From NCBI GenBank assembly GCA_028822375.1, contig JAPKDW010000006.1, positions 1-42,810 on the forward strand: a stretch of 42,810 nt of DNA, in the 5' to 3' direction. Below are positions 26,357 to 34,974 of this stretch, in pieces. The stretch is from Opitutaceae bacterium (lineage in GTDB: Bacteria > Verrucomicrobiota > Verrucomicrobiia > Opitutales > Opitutaceae). The number at the start of each line of letters is the position of its first letter. Positions within the stretch are counted from its first letter, which is position 1. Position numbers and translations under genes: made by a program. A model generated the notes under the pieces. It saw nothing but the letters and a program-made list of their open reading frames with translations. It made no database searches and was not told where the DNA came from.

Positions 26357-26896
26357 ATGTGCGCTGTAGCTGTATTGATAGATGAAGATGAACCGAAACG
26401 TAGCGCAATGACATCTTCGAACTCCAAACCACGACCGGTATTGAGTGACGCTGAATTGGTTCAAGCGGGTTACCGCTACGCTCTCTCAATTGCCCGGCAT
26501 CACCAAGATGCGGAGGATCTCGTTCAGCAGGCGTGGATGAAGTTGGTGCGAGCTTATGGGAAGGTAGAAGGAACGCCTGTGTTGTTCCGAGCGGTCAGGA
26601 ATCTTTTCTATGACCAGAAGCGCCGCAGCAAGATCGTGCAATTCGAACCACTCGATTCTCATCCGGAAAATGGAAAAACGGAACCGAAGGGCGTTTCGCT
26701 GGATATGGAGCTGTTGTTGAGCAAATTACGCCCAGAGGAAAGCGAAGCGTTGTTTTTGAATGTCGTTGAAGGTTATACGGCGAGTGAAATATCCGAGAAG
26801 ACCGGGTCACCCCGCGGAACGATTTTGAGTCACATCCACCGAGCGCGCCAGAAATTGGCAAAGGCTCTCGGGAGCGAATTTCGTGACAGTAAGTAG
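26357..26896 (+). CDS. ECF-subfamily RNA polymerase sigma factor
   Basis: A 179-residue sigma-70 factor with only regions 2 and 4. Region 2 is at about 34-92 (YALSIARHHQDAEDLVQQAWMKL and VRNLFYDQKRR) and region 4 at about 117-172 (LRPEESEALFLNVVEGYTASEIS, then GTILSHIHRARQKLAKAL). ATG 26357 is chosen because AAGGA lies 8 nt before it; an earlier TTG at 26312 and an ATG at 26408 are alternatives. The following gene encodes a membrane protein with the layout of an anti-sigma factor. No clear autoregulatory promoter pair was found upstream. Confidence 0.88.
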   Translation: MCAVAVLIDEDEPKRSAMTSSNSKPRPVLSDAELVQAGYRYALSIARHHQDAEDLVQQAWMKLVRAYGKVEGTPVLFRAVRNLFYDQKRRSKIVQFEPLDSHPENGKTEPKGVSLDMELLLSKLRPEESEALFLNVVEGYTASEISEKTGSPRGTILSHIHRARQKLAKALGSEFRDSK

Positions 26897-26924
26897 AAGG
26901 CGAAGCTGAAAAGAAACACCTGCG

Positions 26925-27500
26925 ATGAACGATCTAGAATTAGATAAGAAAATTAGAGACCTCTTTATGAGCGATCGGCTGCCAGCGGATAGCGTGCAGC
27001 GTATTCTCGACCAAAGTCAGAACGATAAAAAAACCGTTTGGTGGCATTATTGGGCCCCTGTGGCTGCGGCTGCGGCGATCGTGATGCTATTTTCGTTTCA
27101 AATGGCGCGCTCGGTGGACGAGGGAGAATTCTATTTCGACGTGGCTGGCGAGATCGCAATGCGTCATAACGACTACGGCAAATTCGACGTAAAGGCTGCG
27201 TCTTTTGAAGGAGTTCAAAAAGGGCTCAAGGAGTTGACGTTTTCGGTTACTCCATTGGTGAAGCAGAAATTACTATCCGCGTACGAAGTAATCGGAGCTC
27301 GGTATTGTCAGTTGGAAGGCCAACAGGCTGCTCATATGCAGGTTCGCAATAGGGGAACCGGCGCTTTGTGTACGCTTTACGTGGCAACGATGAAGGGCAA
27401 TTTGGCTTCGCTTAAAAGCAAAGACGACGAGCTCGAGCTCGAGGCGAATAAAGTCCACATTTGGGAAGACTCAGGCCGATTGTTCGCCTTGGTGAACTAG
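26925..27500 (+). CDS. probable membrane anti-sigma factor partner of the ECF sigma
   Basis: A 191-residue protein: about 40 polar, charged cytoplasmic residues, one transmembrane helix (about 44-63, WAPVAAAAAIVMLFSFQMA) and a periplasmic domain of about 125 residues with two Cys (in RYCQLEG and ALCTLYVAT). No zinc-type HxxxCxxC motif is present, and I do not recognise a family. The anti-sigma role is inferred from topology and from lying 28 nt behind the ECF gene. Confidence 0.65.
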   Translation: MNDLELDKKIRDLFMSDRLPADSVQRILDQSQNDKKTVWWHYWAPVAAAAAIVMLFSFQMARSVDEGEFYFDVAGEIAMRHNDYGKFDVKAASFEGVQKGLKELTFSVTPLVKQKLLSAYEVIGARYCQLEGQQAAHMQVRNRGTGALCTLYVATMKGNLASLKSKDDELELEANKVHIWEDSGRLFALVN

Positions 27501-27519
27501 TCGGCCTAGGGCGACTAGT
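27496..27519. terminator. hairpin at the anti-sigma stop codon
   Basis: Perfect 8-bp arms ACTAGTCG / CGACTAGT with an 8-nt loop; the left arm contains the TAG stop. No T run follows, so a terminator role is uncertain. Confidence 0.4.
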
Positions 27520-27556
27520 CAGATGATTTCGGTTTAGTTAATGCGTAATGGGTTTT

Positions 27557-27581
27557 ATCGCGGGATAAACCCGCTCCTACA
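27557..27581. repeat. single REP-like arm
   Basis: 25 nt identical to the right arm at 13078-13102 except for one base (CGGGA instead of CGGGG). It lies between the convergent anti-sigma and murA genes, 15 kb from the paired copy. Confidence 0.8.
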
Positions 27582-27600
27582 TCGACTTATCAGCAAAACC

Positions 27601-28893
27601 TTATTCGTCCCACTCGATATCTGCGCCGAGCTTGCGAAGATTTTCGGCGAAGCCCGGATGGGCTCTTCGAATGGGGTCGGCTTTACGAACCACGCTTTTG
27701 CCTTCGATACTGGCAGCCATCATGTAGAGCGCCACTGCTGCCCGAATGATGTACGGGGGTTCGACTGACGCTGGTCTCAAGGGCCGATTGCCGAATACGA
27801 TGATTCGGTGCGGGTCGCTCATGACGACGTGAGCGCCGAATTTTGTGAGCTCGGGCATCCAGGAAAATCCGCCTTCGTAAACCTTGTTCCAGAATTGCAT
27901 GACGCCGTCGGCTTTGGTCGCGAGGGCGATCATGAGCGGTAGGAGGTCTACTGGGAAATAGGGCCAAGGAGCAGCTTCGATTTTCGGAAGCAGATTGGTC
28001 GTAAAAGGTTGTTGGATACGAAGAGTTTGATTTGCCGCGCAAACTGCGGTGTCGCCTTCATGACGAATTTCGACGCCAAGCTTCGCAAAACTGCCTGTGA
28101 TGAGAGCAAAGTGTTTAGGGGTGGAATTTAGCACGCGGACTTCGCCGCCTGTGATCGCGCCGAGGGCGAGGAAAGTTGCTATTTCGTGATGATCGGATGA
28201 AATATCAGCGCTGGTTCCGTCGAGACTATCGATCCCGGTTACGCTGAGAACGCTTGTCCCGATACCTTCGATACGAGCTCCCATGCTTACGAGAAAGCGG
28301 CAGAGATCTTGTACGTGCGGTTCGCTGGCCGCGTTAGTGAGCTTGGATTCTCCCTTTGCCAATGAGGCTGCCATGACGAAAGTCTCGGTGGTCGTGACGG
28401 ACATGTAGTCTGCCCAATGCTCGTTTCCTTCGAAGCGATCGACGATCGAGATCTCTAGATCGCCATTGTGGGAAACGGTGCCCCCGAGCTTGCCGAGTAT
28501 TTCGAGATGCGGGTCGAGTTCGCGGATGCCTAGAGCGCAGCCTTTCGGATTGGAATCCAGGTTGATACGCTTGAAGCGATAGAGGAGAGGAGCGAAGAGC
28601 AGGACCGACGAGCGCATGCCTTGCGGCAAGGCGTTTGAATCGAAGGTCGATTCGAGATTGGAGTGATCCAATCGCATGGTCTTTTGCTCGCGATTCCAAT
28701 CGATCTGCGAACCGATGCTGCGAAAGAAGGCGATCAGTTTTTCGATATCGGTGATCGCCGGCACGTTGGTCAATTCGACCGGACTGTTCGTTAGCAAGCT
28801 CGCGCAAAGAATCGGCAATACCGCATTCTTGTTTCCGGATGGAATTATTTCGCCGCTGAGGGGCTTGCCTCCGTGTACTATTAGATCCGCCAT
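27601..28893 (-). CDS. murA: UDP-N-acetylglucosamine 1-carboxyvinyltransferase, divergent form
   Basis: First committed step of peptidoglycan synthesis: PEP enolpyruvyl transfer to UDP-GlcNAc. 430 residues with the two-lobed EPSP-synthase fold. Visible: SGNKNA near residue 19 (catalytic Lys-Asn), MRSS (93-96), the loop NPKGCALGIRELDPH with the active-site Cys119 (the fosfomycin target), a conserved Asp in FPVDLLP and a late Arg in IIRAA. Differences from the E. coli type: PGGC is NPKGC, the SVGAT stretch is SVTTT, and the ENRFMHVPEL segment is EGGFSWMPEL, losing an Arg. It may be the only MurA or a specialised paralogue; neighbours give no hint. Confidence 0.85.
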   Translation of the reverse strand: MADLIVHGGKPLSGEIIPSGNKNAVLPILCASLLTNSPVELTNVPAITDIEKLIAFFRSIGSQIDWNREQKTMRLDHSNLESTFDSNALPQGMRSSVLLFAPLLYRFKRINLDSNPKGCALGIRELDPHLEILGKLGGTVSHNGDLEISIVDRFEGNEHWADYMSVTTTETFVMAASLAKGESKLTNAASEPHVQDLCRFLVSMGARIEGIGTSVLSVTGIDSLDGTSADISSDHHEIATFLALGAITGGEVRVLNSTPKHFALITGSFAKLGVEIRHEGDTAVCAANQTLRIQQPFTTNLLPKIEAAPWPYFPVDLLPLMIALATKADGVMQFWNKVYEGGFSWMPELTKFGAHVVMSDPHRIIVFGNRPLRPASVEPPYIIRAAVALYMMAASIEGKSVVRKADPIRRAHPGFAENLRKLGADIEWDE

Positions 28894-29071
28894 GGGTTGC
28901 TATTTAGAAGAGGTTTAGCCTTTCGGGCGCGGCGGCGCATTACAAAGGTTTTTTTAAGCTTGGAGACGATTCCTTGCGGGAACGGTTGGTTGGCCGAGCC
29001 TGCATGATTAGCAGGCCCAGCATTAGCGCGATCGAATCGTGTAATGATTTGGTGGGCACCGATTTTTTGAT

Positions 29072-31378
29072 TTAAACGATTTTAAATCCTTCCTTGGAAA
29101 TCGGCATGGCGCGAATGCGCTTCCCGGTTGCCTGATGAATGGCATTGGTCACTGCTGCGGCCAAGGGCGGAAAGGCGGGTTCGCCGAGACCGGTTGGCGA
29201 ATAGTCGCTTGTGAGCCAATGGATCTCGATATTCGGTTGAGCTGACATGCGAAGGAGCGGGTAGGTGTCGAAGTTAGATTCTTTGACGGCTCCGTTTTCG
29301 AAGGTGATTTCTTGGTCAGCTAGGGTGCTTATCCCGTCAATGACCGATCCTTCCACTTGGTTTTCACCGCCGCTTTTATTGAGAAGCATTCCTACGTCGG
29401 CCGCGACTACGACTCGGTCTACTTTGACATTATTGGAGGAGTCGACCGTGATTTCCGCGATTTCCGCGAAGTATCCTAAATGGCTGAAGTAGAAGGAGAG
29501 ACCGCGACCCTGTCTTTTTTTCATGGGTTTCCCCCAGTCGCCTTTTTCGGCGGCGAGTTTGGTCACGTTGATGGCTCGTTCGGTATTGAATACATTGGCT
29601 TTTCCTTTTTTGAGCCAACGCGGTTCTCCGAATTGCTCTAGGAGAAATTCGAGATGGTCGCGTTTAGCTGCCACCGCTAGCTCGTGGACGAAGCTTTGGA
29701 AAACCCAGGCAAGCGAACAGGAACTTGGAGCTCTCCACCAGCCAGCCGGTATTTGAAGCGGGAGACTGTTGGCTTCGATTCGAACATTGGGAATCTCGGG
29801 GCACTGTATATTGCTGGCTCGAACATTGCCTCCACGAACCGGGCGTTTCCCGTCGCCGCCTGCTGGCGTATAGACGATGGTTCGGTCTTGGAGTCCGGTT
29901 AGGCGGCCTTTGGAATCCAGGGCGCCCGTGAGATTATGAAAGCCGCCGACGCGGTAGAAATCATGGGCGAGATCGGATTCTCGATTCCACATTAATTTGA
30001 CTGGCGCATCGACTTTATGAGCGATCGCTGCGGCTTCGCAGGCGAAGTCGTTTAGAAGGCGCCGTCCGAAGCCTCCTCCGATACGGAGTTGATTCACCTC
30101 GATATTGGATTGATCGATGTCGAGAAGCTTCGAGAGCATGCCGGCAATACTCTGCGGTGTCTGGGAGGGAGCCCACAGCTCCATCTTTCCGTCACGGAAC
30201 CAAGCGGTGCAGTTTTGCGGCTCCAAATTGGAGTGGGAAAGGAATGGGTAGGTGTAGAAGGATTCGACTACTGTTTTCGCCTCGGATTGAGCAGCGGAGA
30301 AATCGCCTTGTTCTTCAGTTGCCTTTCCGGGTTTGGAAGTGATTTCCCGCGCTTGTTTTTGGAAATCGGTCCAGGATTCCTTGGATGCAGGATCATGGTT
30401 CCAATCTACCTGTAGCGCTTTTTCGGCCTGAAAGGCTTCGTAGGTGGACTTGGCCAAAATCGCTACGCCAGCCGAAAGTTCGTTGTCGACGCCATTCCCT
30501 TCGAGGACGAATGCATCAACGATTCCAGGACGGGCTTTGATGGCGTCGAGATTGGCGCTATTGACCGTGCCGCCAAAACTTGGGCACTTTACGTACACCG
30601 CGTGAAGCAGGCCGGGCAATTGTTGGTCGATTCCGAAAAGCGGTTGGCCGGTAACGAGGGCTTGATTGTCTACGCCTGGAATGAATTTTCCGAGAATCTT
30701 GTATTCGCTGCGTTTTTTTAGCGGGACGGTTTTTCCGTCTGGAATGGGAAGGGAAGCGGCAGTGGTGGCTAGTTCAGCATAACTGAGTTTCTTGCCGTTG
30801 GATTCGTTGATGATGAATCCTTGGTCAGCGTTGCATTTCGATTCGGAGACCCCCCAGGTTTTCGCTGCCGCAGCGATGAGCATTGCTCGGGCGACTGCCC
30901 CGGCTTGACGGAGTGGATCCCAGTTGCGAGGAGTCGATTGCGATCCCCCGGCGGATTGCGGGCCGAAGCGTTTCGCGTCGATTGCGGATTGCTCGACGGT
31001 TACGGATTCCCAAGGAACTTCGAGTTCCTCGGCGATTATCATGGGAAGGAACGTCTTAATTCCCTGGCCGACTTCCGGGTTTTTGGCGGCGATGACGATC
31101 GTTCCGTCCGGTTTGATCTGGATGAACGCGTTGGGAGAAAATTCCGTCGAATCCGATTCGCCGTGATGGGCGGCTTTGGCTCGGGGGCTTCGGCTGAGCG
31201 AAAACGCCAGAACAAGCCCGCCGCCAGCGATGCCGGACATTTTCAAGAATTGGCGGCGAGGGATGAAGCTATCGGCCGATTCGGAGACCTTCGCGGAATG
31301 GCGGTTCTGACGCTCGATGAATTCGGCCGGCATATCGACATCCGGCTCTAGATCGTGGTTGTAGAGATCGTTATTCAT
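29072..31378 (-). CDS. iorB: molybdenum hydroxylase large subunit, isoquinoline 1-oxidoreductase beta type
   Basis: A 768-residue molybdopterin-cytosine-dinucleotide-type oxidoreductase subunit of the xanthine dehydrogenase / aldehyde oxidase family. A twin-arginine motif RRQFLK (41-46) followed by a hydrophobic stretch to about 63 marks Tat export, as in other IorB-like proteins. Signature blocks: GGGFGRRL in the middle and GLGEPAFPP near the C-terminus carrying the probable catalytic Glu. The start is ATG 31378 (MNNDLYNHD), overlapping the small-subunit stop as ATGA; the 23 residues further upstream overlap iorA. Substrate unknown; aldehydes and N-heterocycles are typical for the family. 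No FAD subunit is encoded next to it. Confidence 0.9.
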   Translation of the reverse strand: MNNDLYNHDLEPDVDMPAEFIERQNRHSAKVSESADSFIPRRQFLKMSGIAGGGLVLAFSLSRSPRAKAAHHGESDSTEFSPNAFIQIKPDGTIVIAAKNPEVGQGIKTFLPMIIAEELEVPWESVTVEQSAIDAKRFGPQSAGGSQSTPRNWDPLRQAGAVARAMLIAAAAKTWGVSESKCNADQGFIINESNGKKLSYAELATTAASLPIPDGKTVPLKKRSEYKILGKFIPGVDNQALVTGQPLFGIDQQLPGLLHAVYVKCPSFGGTVNSANLDAIKARPGIVDAFVLEGNGVDNELSAGVAILAKSTYEAFQAEKALQVDWNHDPASKESWTDFQKQAREITSKPGKATEEQGDFSAAQSEAKTVVESFYTYPFLSHSNLEPQNCTAWFRDGKMELWAPSQTPQSIAGMLSKLLDIDQSNIEVNQLRIGGGFGRRLLNDFACEAAAIAHKVDAPVKLMWNRESDLAHDFYRVGGFHNLTGALDSKGRLTGLQDRTIVYTPAGGDGKRPVRGGNVRASNIQCPEIPNVRIEANSLPLQIPAGWWRAPSSCSLAWVFQSFVHELAVAAKRDHLEFLLEQFGEPRWLKKGKANVFNTERAINVTKLAAEKGDWGKPMKKRQGRGLSFYFSHLGYFAEIAEITVDSSNNVKVDRVVVAADVGMLLNKSGGENQVEGSVIDGISTLADQEITFENGAVKESNFDTYPLLRMSAQPNIEIHWLTSDYSPTGLGEPAFPPLAAAVTNAIHQATGKRIRAMPISKEGFKIV

Positions 31379-31851
31379 GCGGCACCTCCTTTCGTTGCGG
31401 CTGAGTGAATGGCTTTGCGGATCCGCTTGTAGGTCCCGCAGCGGCAAAGGTTTCCAGCCATGGCATCATCGATATCCGTGTCTGAAGGATTCGCGTTTCG
31501 GCTCAGCAAAGAAGCGGCGCTCATTATTTGACCTGCTTGGCAGTAGCCGCATTGGGGGACATCGTGTTCCATCCACGCATCTTGGAGCGGATGAAGTTTA
31601 TGCGCTTTGGCGGCGAGGCCTTCGATTGTGGTGACCGATTGGCCATCGACTTCGGAAATTGGAATGCTGCAAGATCGGACTGCGGCTCCATTCAGGTGTA
31701 CGGTACAGGCTCCGCAGAGGCCCTTTCCGCAACCGAATTTAGTGCCGACCATTTGAAGATGGTCGCGCAGAGCCCAAAGAAGGGGGGTATTGGGGTCGAT
31801 GTCGCTTATCTCGCGAAGCTCCCCGTTAACGTTGATTGAAATTGTAGGCAT
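31375..31851 (-). CDS. iorA: [2Fe-2S] small subunit of the molybdenum hydroxylase
   Basis: A 158-residue two-cluster ferredoxin-like subunit. The plant-type cluster is held by Cys41, Cys46, Cys49 and Cys61 ([16 protein letters not shown]), the second by Cys101, Cys104, Cys136 and Cys138 ([10 protein letters not shown] and CRCG). It passes electrons from the molybdenum centre of IorB to an acceptor, probably a cytochrome. It has no signal of its own and would be carried out by the Tat signal of IorB. Start ATG 31851; first gene of the iorA-iorB pair. Confidence 0.94.
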   Translation of the reverse strand: MPTISINVNGELREISDIDPNTPLLWALRDHLQMVGTKFGCGKGLCGACTVHLNGAAVRSCSIPISEVDGQSVTTIEGLAAKAHKLHPLQDAWMEHDVPQCGYCQAGQIMSAASLLSRNANPSDTDIDDAMAGNLCRCGTYKRIRKAIHSAATKGGAA

Positions 31852-32109
31852 GGAGTCTTAGAGAATTGAAAGCGCAAAGGTGCGCGGCCTAACTAGATAT
31901 GTCAAAACGGGAAAGCTCGAAATTGGCAATTGTCGGAAGATCGAGGCGCATTCGCTCAATAAAGATTGATCTTTAATCCCCTATCTACATGTACTTTTCC
32001 CATGTGACGCCGATTCCACTGATTGGAACGGAGATCGCTTTTCAAAATTTCGACAGATTCCATTTTTAATAATCACTAGGATCCTGATCCACCGCGACAG
32101 GCACCCGAC

Positions 32110-32901
32110 ATGAAGACAATTCCAGATTTCCAGAAATGGAAGGTGGCTAGGACGCCGATCACTATGGTGACGTGCTACGATGCCGCGACTTCCAAGATAC
32201 TCAACGAGACAAGCGTAGATGCGCTTTTGGTGGGCGATTCCTGCGCCATGGTGGTCCATGGGTACGATAGTACGATTCATGCGACTGTCGAAATGATGGC
32301 GGCCCATACGGCGGCTACACGGAGGGGAGCTCCGGACAAAGTAATCGTGGCGGATATGCCTTTCCTCTCTTATCGCGGAAGTGTCGATGCGTCGACGCAG
32401 GCGGTTTCGGAGCTGATGAGAGCGGGAGCGAACGCGGTCAAACTCGAACGCAGCAAAGGAAATTGCGAATTGATCAGCCGATTGGTTGAGGCGGGCATTC
32501 CGGTTATGGGTCATTTGGGACTCACGCCTCAGTCGGTCCACGAATTCGGAGGTTTTAAGATGCAGGCGCGGACTGATGATGCCGCGCAGATTCTTTTAGA
32601 GGAAGCGCTTGAGCTGGAAGAAGCGGGTTGTTTTTCCATCGTGCTCGAATGCATTCCGGGTCATGTGGCCGAGAGCGTGACCGATGCGCTCGCGATTCCT
32701 ACAATAGGAATTGGTTGCGGTCCGGGAACGTCGGGGCAAGTGCTCGTAATCAATGATTTGCTGGGATTGGATTCTCGTTTTCAACCTCCATTTGCGCGGC
32801 GCTATATGGATGCCGATCAAATGATCGTCCGTTCCATCGAAGGCTACTGCGAGGATGTGCGGGAATTGGAGTATCCAGGGGAAGGAGAGTACAAGCCATG
32901 A
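32110..32901 (+). CDS. panB: 3-methyl-2-oxobutanoate hydroxymethyltransferase
   Basis: Adds hydroxymethyl from methylene-THF to ketoisovalerate to give ketopantoate. 263 residues with the family's VTCYDAATSKIL, LLVGDS (metal-binding Asp), HTAATRRGAP, VADMPFLSYRG and MGHLGLTPQSVHEFGGFKMQ blocks. First gene of a four-gene pantothenate/CoA operon; it overlaps panC by 4 nt (ATGA). No riboswitch-like structure was recognised in the 258 bp between it and the divergent iorA. Confidence 0.97.
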   Translation: MKTIPDFQKWKVARTPITMVTCYDAATSKILNETSVDALLVGDSCAMVVHGYDSTIHATVEMMAAHTAATRRGAPDKVIVADMPFLSYRGSVDASTQAVSELMRAGANAVKLERSKGNCELISRLVEAGIPVMGHLGLTPQSVHEFGGFKMQARTDDAAQILLEEALELEEAGCFSIVLECIPGHVAESVTDALAIPTIGIGCGPGTSGQVLVINDLLGLDSRFQPPFARRYMDADQMIVRSIEGYCEDVRELEYPGEGEYKP

Positions 32902-33677
32902 TTACAGTTATTCGAAGCATAGAGGATTGGAATCAGTATCGAGCGAATGTGGTGAAGAATCGATCGCTCGGTTTCGTTCCGACGATGGGAGGACTTCACG
33001 AGGGGCATTGTTCCTTGGCTCAACGGTCTTTGCTTGAAAACGATGTTACTGCCGTGAGTATCTTTCTCAACCGCACTCAGTTCAATAAGGCTGCGGACTA
33101 CGAATCGTATCCGACTGACTTTGCTCAGGATGTAGCGGAACTGGAGACCATGGGCGTCGATGCGATTTTTGCTCCGGACTATAATTCTATGTATCCGGAT
33201 TCCTATAACTATCGCGTTTCCGAACATGTGGACTCTCTGCCGAGAGAAGGCGCGCGCCGGCCGGGGCATTTCGACGGCGTGCTGACGGTGGTGATGAAGC
33301 TGCTGAATATATCCGGAGCCCGTCGCGCTTATTTCGGGGAAAAGGATTATCAGCAATTGGAGTTGGTGAAGGGCATGGTTGAGGCCTTTTTCATGCCTAT
33401 CGAGATCGTGGCTTGCGAGACTGTGCGAGCATTCGACGGATTGGCTTTGAGCTCGCGCAATAGACGTTTGAGTGACGAGGCGCGTCGTCAGGCGGTTATC
33501 TTTCCCCAAATTTTGGAGACAGCTCAATCAAACAAAGAAGCGATTTTACTACTTGAGGAAGCCGGTTTCGAAGTCGAGTACGTCGAGGAAGAAGGCGGAA
33601 GGCGCTTCGGAGCAATAGTGCTGGAAGGCGTACATCTGATCGATAATTGTAAGATAGCAGTGACGGCTACTGTTTAG
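32898..33677 (+). CDS. panC: pantothenate synthetase
   Basis: Condenses pantoate and beta-alanine with ATP. 259 residues: HIGH-like PTMGGLHEGH (28-37), RRPGHFDGVLTVVMKLL, GEKDYQQ and DGLALSSRNRRL. Two oddities: the usual NPTQF reads NRTQF (Arg59, codon CGC at 33072), and the protein is about 25 residues shorter at the C-terminus than E. coli PanC (283). Catalytic motifs are otherwise intact, so I call it functional. Overlaps panB by 4 nt and precedes coaX by 11 nt. Confidence 0.95.
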   Translation: MITVIRSIEDWNQYRANVVKNRSLGFVPTMGGLHEGHCSLAQRSLLENDVTAVSIFLNRTQFNKAADYESYPTDFAQDVAELETMGVDAIFAPDYNSMYPDSYNYRVSEHVDSLPREGARRPGHFDGVLTVVMKLLNISGARRAYFGEKDYQQLELVKGMVEAFFMPIEIVACETVRAFDGLALSSRNRRLSDEARRQAVIFPQILETAQSNKEAILLLEEAGFEVEYVEEEGGRRFGAIVLEGVHLIDNCKIAVTATV

Positions 33678-33688
33678 AGAGAATCGAC

Positions 33689-34474
33689 ATGAACTTTTGC
33701 ATCGACGTAGGAAATTCGCAATTGCATGGCGGCGTTTATGACCAGAACGGCGAGCTTGTCATGCAGATCCGCAAGGAATCGTCCTTGCGTGTTTCGAGCG
33801 ATGAGATGGGTTTGTTTTTGGTTTCCGCATTGCGTGAAAAAAGAGTGGACCCGAAGGCGATCGATAGAATCGGCGTTAGTTGCGTAGTGCCGGATGAGGT
33901 TAATACAATCCGAATCGCATGTCGCGAGTATTTCGATACGGAAGCTCTTTTTTTGGAAGCGGGGGTTAAAACCAAGCTTAAGATTAAGACGCGTAATCCT
34001 TTAGAGGTTGGAGCGGATAGGATCGCCAATGCGATTGCGGCCATTGACCTATATCCGGAAACCAATGTCGTTGTCGTGGATTTCGGAACGGCGATCACGC
34101 TCGATGCGATAAGCGCGAATCGGGAATATTTGGGCGGATCGATTTGCGCTGGATTAGGTTTGGCGATGGAGGCTTTGGGTACGAAAACCGCGAAACTCCC
34201 GCACGTTGAAATCGTTAAGGCGCCGCGAGCCTTAGGGCGTTCGTCGATCGAGAGTATTCAAGGTGGACTGTATTACGGTTACCTCGGTTTGGTGAAGGAA
34301 TTGGTCGAGCAGATTGGAGGAGAAGCTTTTGGGGCGAAAACTCGCCAGATTGTGGCGACGGGAGGATTTTCGAGTTTGTATCAGGATGTTGGAGTCTTCG
34401 ATGAAATCGTACCGGACCTAGTGCTTCGAGGAGTAAACGTTATGCTGGCCTTGAATCCGGAAGATTCGAAATAG
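33689..34474 (+). CDS. coaX: type III pantothenate kinase
   Basis: Phosphorylates pantothenate, the first step of CoA synthesis, by the feedback-insensitive ASKHA-type enzyme. 261 residues: DVGNSQLHGGVYD at the N-terminus (Asp6), NPLEVGADRIANA (103-115), VVDFGTAITLDAI (130-141) and GGSICAGLGLAMEAL. The usual Thr of DVGNT is Ser10. Third gene of the pan operon. Confidence 0.95.
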   Translation: MNFCIDVGNSQLHGGVYDQNGELVMQIRKESSLRVSSDEMGLFLVSALREKRVDPKAIDRIGVSCVVPDEVNTIRIACREYFDTEALFLEAGVKTKLKIKTRNPLEVGADRIANAIAAIDLYPETNVVVVDFGTAITLDAISANREYLGGSICAGLGLAMEALGTKTAKLPHVEIVKAPRALGRSSIESIQGGLYYGYLGLVKELVEQIGGEAFGAKTRQIVATGGFSSLYQDVGVFDEIVPDLVLRGVNVMLALNPEDSK

Positions 34475-34505
34475 AGTAGAATTAGATTTTCAAGAAATAG
34501 AGAAG

Positions 34506-34877
34506 ATGAAACGCACAATGCTTAAATCGAAGATTCATCGCGCGGTCGTGACCGATGCGGATCTTAATTACGAAGGATCGATTAGTATCGACCCAAAGCT
34601 TTGCGAAGCTGCGGATCTCGTGGAATTCGAAAAGGTGGATGTCTATAATTGCGACAATGGAAACCGTTTTCACACCTATGTGATTTGGGGCAAGGCGGGC
34701 GAGATTTGCATCAATGGAGCCGCGGCCCACTTGGCTCAGCCTGGACAAAAAGTGATTATCGCGAGCTTTGTCGATGTGAAGGAATCGAAGATCGACCAAT
34801 TCAGGCCCAAGCTTGTTCTAGTGAATGAGGATAACGATATAACGGCTCTTAAAGAGCCGGCAGTTCGTCGTCCGTAG
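34506..34877 (+). CDS. panD: aspartate 1-decarboxylase proenzyme
   Basis: Makes beta-alanine for PanC. 123 residues; the pyruvoyl cofactor arises by self-cleavage between Gly24 and Ser25 in YEGSISID, exactly the normal position. FHTYVIWG and INGAAAHLAQPGQKVIIASF are family blocks. Last gene of the panB-panC-coaX-panD operon, 31 nt after coaX, followed by a perfect 25-bp inverted repeat. Confidence 0.97.
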   Translation: MKRTMLKSKIHRAVVTDADLNYEGSISIDPKLCEAADLVEFEKVDVYNCDNGNRFHTYVIWGKAGEICINGAAAHLAQPGQKVIIASFVDVKESKIDQFRPKLVLVNEDNDITALKEPAVRRP

Positions 34878-34882
34878 CAGTA

Positions 34883-34948
34883 GTAGCTCACTCGCTTCAG
34901 CGTGAGTGTTGTTTGCTTTGAGGACTCACGCTGAAGCGAGTGAGCTAC
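34883..34948. repeat. perfect 25-bp inverted repeat between panD and vsr
   Basis: Arms 34883-34907 and 34924-34948 are exact reverse complements around a 16-nt loop; the arm begins GTAGCTCACTCGCTTCAG. It sits between convergent genes, so a bidirectional terminator role is possible, but there is no T run. The GTAG start and internal CGCTTCAGCG pattern suggest another REP-like family. Confidence 0.85.
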
Positions 34949-34974
34949 CTTGTGAACGATTCGAAAACGGATAC

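Noticed and set aside
30821-31351. A 176-codon open frame opposite iorB
   Set aside because: It is fully antisense to a gene with clear family motifs; the translated sequence has no recognisable composition or motif and is a frame shadow.
31852-32109. Riboswitch or clear promoter between iorA and panB
   Set aside because: No known riboswitch core was recognisable and candidate -35/-10 pairs have wrong spacing (about 21 nt).
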